From Lachnospiraceae bacterium (lineage in GTDB: Bacteria; Bacillota; Clostridia; Lachnospirales; Lachnospiraceae), in assembly GCA_017404585.1 (NCBI GenBank), contig JAFRCB010000285.1, positions 1-12,483 of the forward strand: a stretch of 12,483 nucleotides of DNA, in the 5' to 3' direction. Position 1 is the first letter of the stretch. Each line of letters opens with the position of its first letter. A model generated the notes under the pieces. The model worked only from the letters and a program-made list of their open reading frames with translations. It was not told the DNA's origin and searched no databases. A program made the position numbers and the translations under genes. Below, one piece after another: positions 6,780 to 12,483 of the stretch.

Positions 6780-6975
6780 ACAGTTCAGAAAGGCTGCGCG
6801 TGAGTCTCAGATACCGGCGCACGCATCATCTTCATCGAAAAACGTCGCTCCTTCCATCGAACTAGTAAAAGGCTTCGCCTTTTCCGATTTCTCCGGTCGG
6901 ACCGACAATGTTTTTCTCACGAAGATGGATACTTTGCGCCGGAAGCCGATTGCACAATCAGCCTTTCTGAACTGT
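6780..6975. repeat. 196-bp fold-back element with 17-bp terminal inverted repeats
   Basis: ACAGTTCAGAAAGGCTG (6780-6796) is repeated in perfect inverted form at 6959-6975. Further arms pair in order inwards: CCGGCGCA 6814-6821 with 6935-6942, CATCTTC 6827-6833 with 6921-6927, GAAAAAC 6837-6843 with 6910-6916, GTCG 6844-6847 with 6903-6906, and an apical AAAAGGC/GCCTTTT hairpin (6867-6883). The whole element folds as a rod with a 17/16-nt internal loop just inside the closing stem. TTA flanks the 16-bp repeats on both sides (6778-6780 and 6975-6977), compatible with a target duplication of a small non-autonomous transposon. The rod with a large central bubble also resembles a structured RNA such as 6S RNA. 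No long ORF lies inside. Origin and strand are undecided. Confidence 0.8.
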
Positions 6976-7029
6976 TAATACCACCCCATTGAGAATGCAA
7001 CTATAAATAACAGACAGAAAGGGCACCAG

Positions 7030-7965
7030 ATGGAATACTATTTCGCTCCCCTCGAGGGCATCACAGGCTGGATCTACCGCAGCGCCCACGCCAAGTATTT
7101 CCCCGGTATAGACAGATACTACACTCCGTTCATTGCAGCCAATCAGACCCACAAAATGAAGACCAGGGAGAAAAAAGATGTTGCCCCGGAAAACAATGCT
7201 TCTTACACATGCATTCCGCAGGTCCTCACAAAAGTGCCCGAGGACTTTGTGTACACGGTCCGGGTCCTTGACGAGATGGGCTATTCCGAAGTCAATCTTA
7301 ATCTCGGCTGCCCTGTCCCTACGGTGACGACTAAGGGGAAAGGTTCGGCCATGCTCGGGGATGTGGAAGCGCTCGACAGATTTTTCGATAAGACCTTCGA
7401 GCTAATGGCCGCAAATCGCCTCATGACCGGCATATCCGTAAAAAGCCGCATCGGGGTATTGAGTACGGATGAAGCCATACCAATCTACGAGGTATTCAAT
7501 CGCTATCCTATAAGGGAGGTCATCGTCCATCCGCGAACCATGAAAGAACTGTATCAGGGAGAGCCCCACAGAGATGTGTATGAGGAGATCAGGCGCATGT
7601 CAAAGCATCCCCTCTGCTACAACGGAAACATAGTAAAGCCTTCAGATACGGATACTTTTTCGCAGGACCAGACTGTCATGATCGGCCGCGGACTGCTCAG
7701 AAATCCGGCTCTTGTCCGCGAAATGCAGGGCGGACCCGCTCTCTGCAAAGATGAGCTTTTCGCATTCTTCGGTGAGGTTCAAAAGGGCTATGAGGAGGAA
7801 ATGTACGGGGACGCGCCCGTCCTGGCCAAGATGAAGGAGCTCTGGTGGTACGCGGGAGATCTTTTCCCGGGCGCAGACAGGGAATTAAAAAAGATAAAGA
7901 AAGCCAGATCTGTCTCAGAATACGAAATGGCGGTAAACAGGCTAAAAGAAGGGCTGCCGCATTAA
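7030..7965 (+). CDS. tRNA-dihydrouridine synthase family flavoprotein
   Basis: This 311-residue protein has the Dus pattern: an FMN-binding TIM barrel that reduces uridine in tRNA with NADPH. It begins at once with YYFAPLEGITGWIYR, the first barrel strand with the APM/APLEG-type motif. The catalytic loop is NLNLGCPVP with Cys94 as the proton donor, followed by the Gly/Lys-rich KGKGSAML. VKSRIG (strand 4) and VHPRTMKELYQG carry the usual Lys and His ligands. YNGNI and MIGRGLLRNP form the FMN phosphate site. The C-terminal helical domain (about 245-311) is present, so the length is normal. AAAGGG lies 6 nt before the ATG. It appears monocistronic, with no good promoter recognised between the fold-back element and the start. 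Its last four codons and the stop lie in the arm of a downstream palindrome, so the extreme C-terminus may be element-derived. Confidence 0.88.
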   Translation: MEYYFAPLEGITGWIYRSAHAKYFPGIDRYYTPFIAANQTHKMKTREKKDVAPENNASYTCIPQVLTKVPEDFVYTVRVLDEMGYSEVNLNLGCPVPTVTTKGKGSAMLGDVEALDRFFDKTFELMAANRLMTGISVKSRIGVLSTDEAIPIYEVFNRYPIREVIVHPRTMKELYQGEPHRDVYEEIRRMSKHPLCYNGNIVKPSDTDTFSQDQTVMIGRGLLRNPALVREMQGGPALCKDELFAFFGEVQKGYEEEMYGDAPVLAKMKELWWYAGDLFPGADRELKKIKKARSVSEYEMAVNRLKEGLPH

Positions 7966-8046
7966 GCGAGTCCGCATAATATATAGCAGGCGTTATTTGC
8001 AAATGGCTGCTATATATTATGCAGAACCCGACTAATGCGGCAGCCC
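7951..8046. repeat. Nested palindrome spanning the dus stop codon
   Basis: The outer 14-bp arms GGGCTGCCGCATTA (7951-7964) and TAATGCGGCAGCCC (8033-8046) are perfect complements. Inside them, after 9- and 10-nt gaps, 16-bp perfect arms GCATAATATATAGCAG (7974-7989) and its complement (8007-8022) enclose a 17-nt loop that itself contains ATTTGCAAAT. In RNA this makes a 30-bp hairpin. It separates two convergent genes and may serve as a two-way terminator; on the minus strand CTTCTTTTAG follows, while the plus strand lacks a U-tract. The strict symmetry also fits a palindromic miniature mobile element, but no target duplication is visible. Confidence 0.8.
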
Positions 8047-8053
8047 CTGTATT

Positions 8054-9328
8054 TCAGCGCGTATGCTGATCAATACGCTTTACCCCGACCTTGGAGTAGC
8101 GGATCAGCTGGCCGTGATACAGACCGTAATTTCCTGAGAAGAGGTATGCCATCGCAACGGCAAGCAGGAAGAACGGCATGGCTTCAAATCCAAAGAGCTC
8201 AAAGCTTATGAGCAGCGACGCGATCGGGCAGTTGGTGACCCCGCAGAACACGGAAGCCATGCCCACCGCGGCGCAGAGCCCCGGATTGAACCCGGTCACA
8301 GATGCGAAGAAATTGCCGAATGTCGCCCCGATAAAAAGCGACGGAACGATCTCACCGCCCTTATACTCACCTGACAGCGTAATAACTGTAAAAATTATCT
8401 TGAGCAGAAAAGCGTACCACGGAACCCTGAAGCCGGGCTCCACGACGCATGCCTCAATGATATTGCTGCCCGCACCGTTGTAAGTCTGATCTCCGATGAG
8501 GAGCGTAAGAGCAATAATAAGCGCGCCGGCACCGATGACCTTTACATAATCATTGGGGACCTTCCGGCTCAGGATGTGCTCTGTCCTGTGCATGGTCGCG
8601 CAGAAAAGAATCGCGACGAGGGAACAGAGTACTGCAAATACAGCGACCTGCCCCATATCGATCACATCGAATGCAGGCACATTAGTCAGACGCATCTGCT
8701 CCGATTCGAGACCGAGCCAGCCCGCGACAAAATGCGCGGTCAGGGAAGATATAACGCACGGCACAAAGGCTGAATGGTACATTATTCCGACCGTGCTGAT
8801 CTCCATCGGAAGAACTGCCGCCGCCAGAGGTGTTCCGAAGAGCGCTGAGAATGCGGCGCTCATGCCGCACATGATGACCTGTCTCCGGTCCTCCTCAGGG
8901 AAATGCAGAAGCTTTGCCAGGGCTGAGCTCATGCTGCCGCCCATCTGCAGTGCAGCGCCCTCACGGCCGGCAGATCCGCCGGTCAGATGGGTAAGCGACG
9001 TAGCCACAAAAATCAGCGGGGCAAGAGCTGCGGGCACCTCCTCGCCCTTGCGGATCGAAGCCAGAATAAGGCTAGTGCCGCCGATGCCGGCAGAACCGGC
9101 AAGATGATATAAATAAACGATGATAATTCCGGCCGCGGGCATCAAAAAAATAATCCAGGTATGGGCAAGCCGGAATGATGTCGCAAGCAGTATTGTTTTG
9201 GCAAATACAGATGCGCAGAAGCCGACCACCAATCCGACAAGTATGCCGAACAGGACCCACTTAAAGCTTGCCAGCAGGTGTTCAGTGATACGGCCCGCCC
9301 TCTCTCTCAAGTCAAAATCCAGATTCAT
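8054..9328 (-). CDS. CLC-family anion transporter, probably of the fluoride/proton type
   Basis: This 424-residue, highly hydrophobic protein has the CLC architecture. The first signature region is GSAGIGG (78-84), diverged from the chloride-type GSGIP. The second is GGSAGREGA (117-125), with Glu123 as the gating glutamate. The third is KGGEIVPSLFIGATFG (323-338) in place of the chloride-type GxFxP. From memory, a KGGE motif with an acidic residue at this site and a GSAGREG context typify the CLC-F clade, which exports fluoride in exchange for protons; ion choice is therefore inferred, not shown. It has about ten or more membrane helices and no C-terminal CBS domains. It lies 85 nt downstream of the phosphofructokinase gene on the same strand, so co-transcription is plausible. 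No fluoride riboswitch was recognised in that gap. The start is supported by GGAGA 8 nt upstream, which falls in a hairpin. Confidence 0.88.
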   Translation of the reverse strand: MNLDFDLRERAGRITEHLLASFKWVLFGILVGLVVGFCASVFAKTILLATSFRLAHTWIIFLMPAAGIIIVYLYHLAGSAGIGGTSLILASIRKGEEVPAALAPLIFVATSLTHLTGGSAGREGAALQMGGSMSSALAKLLHFPEEDRRQVIMCGMSAAFSALFGTPLAAAVLPMEISTVGIMYHSAFVPCVISSLTAHFVAGWLGLESEQMRLTNVPAFDVIDMGQVAVFAVLCSLVAILFCATMHRTEHILSRKVPNDYVKVIGAGALIIALTLLIGDQTYNGAGSNIIEACVVEPGFRVPWYAFLLKIIFTVITLSGEYKGGEIVPSLFIGATFGNFFASVTGFNPGLCAAVGMASVFCGVTNCPIASLLISFELFGFEAMPFFLLAVAMAYLFSGNYGLYHGQLIRYSKVGVKRIDQHTR

Positions 9329-9335
9329 GTTGTGT

Positions 9336-9360
9336 TCTCCGGGAAGCAGTCAGCCGGAGA
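9336..9360 (-). promoter_or_regulatory. Hairpin covering the ribosome binding site of the CLC gene
   Basis: In the minus-strand RNA TCTCCGG (9360-9354) can pair with CCGGAGA (9342-9336) around an 11-nt loop. The 3' arm contains the only plausible Shine-Dalgarno sequence, GGAGA, 8 nt before the ATG at 9328. The hairpin could therefore limit translation or act as a switch. It is not the fluoride riboswitch consensus as I know it. Confidence 0.45.
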
Positions 9361-9413
9361 GAAGCGTTATACGCACCTCTTCGGGACAATTAATCATTGA
9401 TGTTATAAGGCTG

Positions 9414-10643
9414 TTATTTAAGGATCATGTAGTCCGGAACCCCGTCCTTGAACTTGCAGCTCATCTCACCTGCCACCAGCGGTCTCAGGTAATTGATGCA
9501 CTCCTGCGTGACATTGTTGCCGGCCTTGTTGATCCAGTTCTGAGGAATCTTCTTTTCGGCATTGGCGACTTTCTGAATGTCAACGCCCTCGTAGACGACT
9601 CTGTAAGGTGAATCAGAGACTCTGCGCAGCGAGGACATCAGACCACTCTGTCTGCTCACAGCCAGTTTTACGGCATTTTCCCCGAGCAGCATGGACTCCT
9701 CGATATCAGTAGCTGACAGAATATGAGACGCGCAGCGCTGGAGCAGGTTCAGCTCAATTGAACGGACCTTGCATCCGATCCTGTCCTTGATCGCGTTCTC
9801 CAGGATCTTGCCCGTGCCGGACAACTGAACGTGGCCGAACACGTCAACTCCCTTACTCGCAGCGACGGACTCACAGATAAAAACGCCGTTCTCATCGTGG
9901 ACTCCCTCGCTCACTGCGATCATTACAGCGTCATAGTCCTTCAGTTTTGCGTTCAGGTCATCTATAAAACGGTCAATGGAGAATGGTCTCTCCTCGAGAT
10001 AGATGAGGTAAGGGACATCAACATTTGCAGCATCCGCAAGAGCCGCAGCCGCCGTCAGCCAGCCCGCATGGCGTCCCATCATCTCAACGACAATGACGCT
10101 CTTTGTGTCATACACACACATCTCCTGTTCGAGTTCCGCAAATACCGCGGCGATATATTTTGCCGCGCTGCCGAATCCCGGACAGTGGTCAATACCTACC
10201 AGGTCATTGTCGATCGTCTTCGGTCCGCCAATCACCTGAATGTCATCGATACAGTTATCGCTGCAGTATTTTGCCAGCTTGGCAACTGTATCCATTGAAT
10301 CGTTGCCGCCGATATAAACAAAGTAGCCAATATTATTTCTGTGAAAGATATCGACGATCTGCCTGTACTGGCTGTCATCCTTCTCGATGGGTGACAGCTT
10401 GAAGCGGCATGATCCCAGCGCTGCGGCGGGGGTGACGCGGAGCTTCTCGAGTTTTTCCTCCGTGTCGACAATCTGATTGAGGTCGATAAATCTTTCCTGA
10501 AGGACACCCTGGATCCCGTACAGAGCTCCGTAGACTTTATCGATCTCCTCCCTCTCATTTGCAGCACTGATCACACCCGCAAGTGTCGCGTTTATCGCAG
10601 CCGTGGGACCTCCGGACTGAGCGACCAACAGATTCTTTTTCAT
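9414..10643 (-). CDS. pfp: PPi-type 6-phosphofructokinase
   Basis: This 409-residue cytoplasmic enzyme belongs to the phosphofructokinase family that phosphorylates fructose 6-phosphate at the entry to glycolysis. GGPTAAIN (11-18) is the phosphate-binding N-terminal loop. GGNDS (112-116) carries Asp115 where ATP enzymes have Gly, and PKTIDND (141-147) carries Lys142 where ATP enzymes usually have Gly. Together these two changes mark use of pyrophosphate. Asp145 is the expected catalytic base. MGRHAGW (189-195) is the sugar-phosphate contact motif, and SEGVHDENG follows at about 250. The reaction would be reversible and saves ATP, as in many anaerobes. The first Asp of the usual GGDDS is Asn here. 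AAAGGAG lies 10 nt upstream of the chosen ATG; two other ATGs overlap it out of frame. The CLC gene follows 85 nt downstream, and a TPR-DUF4037 gene diverges upstream. Confidence 0.93.
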   Translation of the reverse strand: MKKNLLVAQSGGPTAAINATLAGVISAANEREEIDKVYGALYGIQGVLQERFIDLNQIVDTEEKLEKLRVTPAAALGSCRFKLSPIEKDDSQYRQIVDIFHRNNIGYFVYIGGNDSMDTVAKLAKYCSDNCIDDIQVIGGPKTIDNDLVGIDHCPGFGSAAKYIAAVFAELEQEMCVYDTKSVIVVEMMGRHAGWLTAAAALADAANVDVPYLIYLEERPFSIDRFIDDLNAKLKDYDAVMIAVSEGVHDENGVFICESVAASKGVDVFGHVQLSGTGKILENAIKDRIGCKVRSIELNLLQRCASHILSATDIEESMLLGENAVKLAVSRQSGLMSSLRRVSDSPYRVVYEGVDIQKVANAEKKIPQNWINKAGNNVTQECINYLRPLVAGEMSCKFKDGVPDYMILK

Positions 10644-10725
10644 ATCATATCATCTCCTTTCCGGACACTGTGTCCTTTTCCTTTTCAGGAAGTATCTGCT
10701 ATGCGTGTAATGAGATCTTTCTGTC

Positions 10726-10731
10726 ATTGTA
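10726..10731 (-). promoter_or_regulatory. Extended -10 promoter of the phosphofructokinase gene
   Basis: TACAAT preceded by TG and one base lies on the minus strand about 83 nt upstream of the start codon. No good -35 is visible at 17 nt, which is common for extended -10 promoters. The 10644-10861 gap between the two divergent genes otherwise shows only AT-rich DNA. Confidence 0.4.
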
Positions 10732-10830
10732 TCATTTTTCCGGCATCAAAACATCCCTCTTCGTGAGAAAAGCATTGCGAGTCAGACTGAGAAAAAACTC
10801 ACACTATTTTTTCCTCACCTGCGTATTGTC

Positions 10831-10839
10831 TGTTATAAT
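10831..10839 (+). promoter_or_regulatory. Extended -10 promoter of the TPR-DUF4037 gene
   Basis: TGTTATAAT is a perfect extended -10 (TG, one base, TATAAT at 10834-10839). Transcription would start near 10846, leaving a leader of only about 16 nt. That places the in-frame ATG at 10847 at the very 5' end of the RNA and favours the ATG at 10862, which has the pairing-competent GGGGGTG 6 nt upstream. Confidence 0.6.
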
Positions 10840-10861
10840 AGTCCCCATGGGGGTGGATCCA

Positions 10862-12483
10862 ATGATAAATATGAATGACTTTTACGCTGGACTCGATCAG
10901 CTATATGAAAAATCTAACTACAAGGCAGCTGAGAAACTCATGACTGCCAGCCTCGCGGCAGCAAAGGACCAGAACGACATTAACTCTCAGCTTCCCATAC
11001 TCAACGAGTACATGGCCCTTCTCCGCAGTCAGGAGCGGTACAGGGAACTGCTCTCCCTGATTCCCGAAGCGGACGCCGTCATTGAAACTCTTGCCATACA
11101 GAAGACCGCTGCCGCTGCCGCAACTTACGCCAATATGGCTGAGGGTGCCCGCCAGGCACTGAAGTACGACATTGCAGAGCGATATTACAGAAAGACCGCA
11201 TCTGTCTATGCTGATCTCCTCTCTCCGAAAGACCCCCGCATAGCCGCTCTGCACAACAACATAGCACAGCTCTATCTGGAGACCCGCAGAGCTCAGAAAG
11301 CGCGCACGGAGGCATTTGCCGCACTGAATATCCTGAAACAGGCCGAAGATCAGGAAGCGGTCGCCCGGGAACTTGCGTCGACGTATATCAACCTTGGAGA
11401 TGCCTGCTTTGCGCTTCAGGAGACCCACGAAGGGACCCGTTGGCTTGAGATGGGTATATCCAGCGCAAGACATGCGGGAAACATGGCAGACCCCCGCTGT
11501 CTCTCCGCCCTGATCAGTCTGTCCGAGGCTTTCCTCGCCGAGAAGAACTATGACAGGGCTGAACGTTATATGGCTGAAGCGTTCACGATCATAAGAAATG
11601 AATCCCCCGGCAGCGAGAACGAAAAGACGATTCGAAACAACCTGAATTATATCCGGGATCTCAAGAAACGTCAGGATGATTACAGGAACGAGAACTTAAA
11701 AGGGCTGGATCTGTGCAGAGCGTATTATGAAGAATACGGAAGACCGCTCATCGAAGAAAAATACCCCATGTATAAGGACCGGATAGCAGCCGGCCTCATC
11801 GGTGAGGGATCCGAGTGCTTCGGCTTCGACGACCGCTATTCGACAGACCATGATTTCGGTCCGGCATTCTGCCTGTGGCTCACTGATGAGGACTATAGGG
11901 AGATCGGGTCTGCTCTGGCAGAAGACTACACAAATCTGCCAAAGACTTTCAGAGGATTTCCCGCCCGCAATTCCAGGATGGAAACCGGGCAGCGCGTCGG
12001 TGTCTTCCGTATCAGTGACTTCATAAGAAGAATATCCGGCTGTGACAAAGCGCCCAAAACATTTGACGAGTGGTGGAAAGTCGACGAGACAAAGCTTGCT
12101 ACGCTGATGGCCGGACAGATATTCGAAGATCCGCTTGGGCTTTTCACTATGCTGAGGAGAGCTTTTGAGTACTATCCCGAGGAGATCCGCCTTATCAGGC
12201 TTGCTAACTCGCTGCACGCCGCAGCCCAGGCCGGCCAGTACAATCTGCCGCGCGCGAGACGCAGAGGTGATGTCGGCATGATGTACTTTACTCTCTCCGA
12301 ATTCTGCGAGGCGGCCTGCCAAATCGGCTACCTGATCAACAGACGGTATATGCCCTACTACAAGTGGCGCATGAGAGGAATCGACAGTTTCACTCTTCTT
12401 CCGGAGCTCCGGGTCAACCTGGAGTCCATAATGAAGACGAATCCCGCTGACCCTGCCATCGACGAAAAAATCGAGAAGCTCTG
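10862..12483 (+). CDS. TPR-repeat protein with DUF4037 nucleotidyltransferase-like domain (3' end outside window)
   Basis: The frame is open from 10862 to the right edge (540 codons and no stop), so the C-terminus is missing. Residues 1-280 are helical repeats of TPR type: YKAAEKLM, the DIAERYYRKTASVY and NYDRAERYMAEAF units, and helices of about 34-42 residues per unit. From about 285 comes a region matching DUF4037: GLIGEGSECFGFDD with GEGS at 314-317, then DHD at 329-331 followed by FG. GS followed by D-x-D is the metal- and nucleotide-binding signature of the polymerase-beta nucleotidyltransferase superfamily, so transfer of a nucleotide to an unknown acceptor is inferred. TPR repeats would recruit a protein partner. 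No signal peptide or membrane segment is seen, so it should be cytoplasmic. The start at 10862 is preferred over 10847 because the promoter lies so close. It diverges from the phosphofructokinase gene, 218 bp apart. Confidence 0.82.
   Translation, partial: MINMNDFYAGLDQLYEKSNYKAAEKLMTASLAAAKDQNDINSQLPILNEYMALLRSQERYRELLSLIPEADAVIETLAIQKTAAAAATYANMAEGARQALKYDIAERYYRKTASVYADLLSPKDPRIAALHNNIAQLYLETRRAQKARTEAFAALNILKQAEDQEAVARELASTYINLGDACFALQETHEGTRWLEMGISSARHAGNMADPRCLSALISLSEAFLAEKNYDRAERYMAEAFTIIRNESPGSENEKTIRNNLNYIRDLKKRQDDYRNENLKGLDLCRAYYEEYGRPLIEEKYPMYKDRIAAGLIGEGSECFGFDDRYSTDHDFGPAFCLWLTDEDYREIGSALAEDYTNLPKTFRGFPARNSRMETGQRVGVFRISDFIRRISGCDKAPKTFDEWWKVDETKLATLMAGQIFEDPLGLFTMLRRAFEYYPEEIRLIRLANSLHAAAQAGQYNLPRARRRGDVGMMYFTLSEFCEAACQIGYLINRRYMPYYKWRMRGIDSFTLLPELRVNLESIMKTNPADPAIDEKIEKL

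Noticed and set aside
6780..6975. SRP RNA, tmRNA or a rho-independent terminator
   Set aside because: The SRP helix 8 motif, the tRNA-like ends of tmRNA and a trailing U-tract are all missing.
8553..9107. 184-codon plus-strand frame opposite the CLC gene
   Set aside because: It is antisense to a clear CLC protein with all its motifs; the frame has a Thr/Ala/Arg-rich composition typical of a shadow frame.
9329..9413. Fluoride (crcB) riboswitch before the CLC gene
   Set aside because: I looked for the conserved GG-AUG-G and CUGAUGA-type segments and the pseudoknot. Only a simple stem around the ribosome binding site is present.
10847..10861. Upstream in-frame ATG at 10847 as the start of the TPR-DUF4037 protein
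   Set aside because: It would be at the very 5' end of the predicted transcript with no ribosome binding site, whereas ATG 10862 has a GGGGGTG at correct spacing.
10901..11473. 190-codon minus-strand frame, together with 11696-12322 on the same strand
   Set aside because: Both lie opposite the continuous TPR-DUF4037 frame, which has a promoter, a ribosome binding site and recognisable motifs.

Overview
The window looks like a chromosomal stretch from an anaerobic Clostridia-type Firmicute, perhaps Lachnospiraceae-like. This rests on the gene content (pyrophosphate-type phosphofructokinase, membrane-anchored clostripain-family peptidase, ApbE lipoprotein, TPR-DUF4037 protein), on strong AGGAGG-type ribosome binding sites, on roughly balanced base composition and on AT-rich promoters. 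No phylogenetic marker is present, so the assignment is an inference. No rRNA, tRNA, CRISPR array or transposase gene was seen.

Layout. Positions 1-396 (minus) hold the start of an ApbE-type flavin transferase lipoprotein that runs off the left edge, with its own TTGACA promoter. Positions 397-1049 have no convincing gene. They hold that promoter, a terminator-like hairpin, and an AT-rich regulatory region full of TGACA/TGTCA half sites leading to an AraC-family regulator (1050-1880, plus). The regulator meets, stop codon against stop codon, a minus-strand RpiB/LacA-family sugar-phosphate isomerase homologue (1881-2342) whose usual catalytic Cys is replaced by Asp. A near-perfect 40-nt palindromic terminator then closes a two-gene minus-strand unit: a clostripain-family (C11) cysteine peptidase with an N-terminal membrane anchor (4150-6573), followed by an unrecognised single-pass membrane protein (2480-3991). 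Both should have short or long cytoplasmic N-termini and large extracytoplasmic C-terminal parts.

The 6574-7029 gap contains the promoter of the peptidase unit and a 196-bp fold-back element with 17-bp perfect terminal inverted repeats (6780-6975). Next comes a tRNA-dihydrouridine synthase family gene (7030-7965, plus). Its stop codon lies inside a second, nested palindrome (7951-8046). On the minus strand follow a CLC-family anion transporter with features of the fluoride-type clade (8054-9328) and, upstream of it, a PPi-type phosphofructokinase (9414-10643). Divergent from the latter is a TPR-DUF4037 protein (10862 to the right edge) with a nucleotidyltransferase-like motif.

How the genes work together. 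The plausible functional units are the peptidase and membrane-protein pair, and the phosphofructokinase-CLC pair. Fluoride inhibits enolase and pyrophosphatase, so a link between glycolytic flux, PPi and fluoride export is conceivable but unproven. The AraC regulator may control itself, the divergent apbE or the convergent isomerase homologue. The least explained parts of the window are the two fold-back elements on either side of the dihydrouridine synthase gene and the membrane protein paired with the C11 peptidase.
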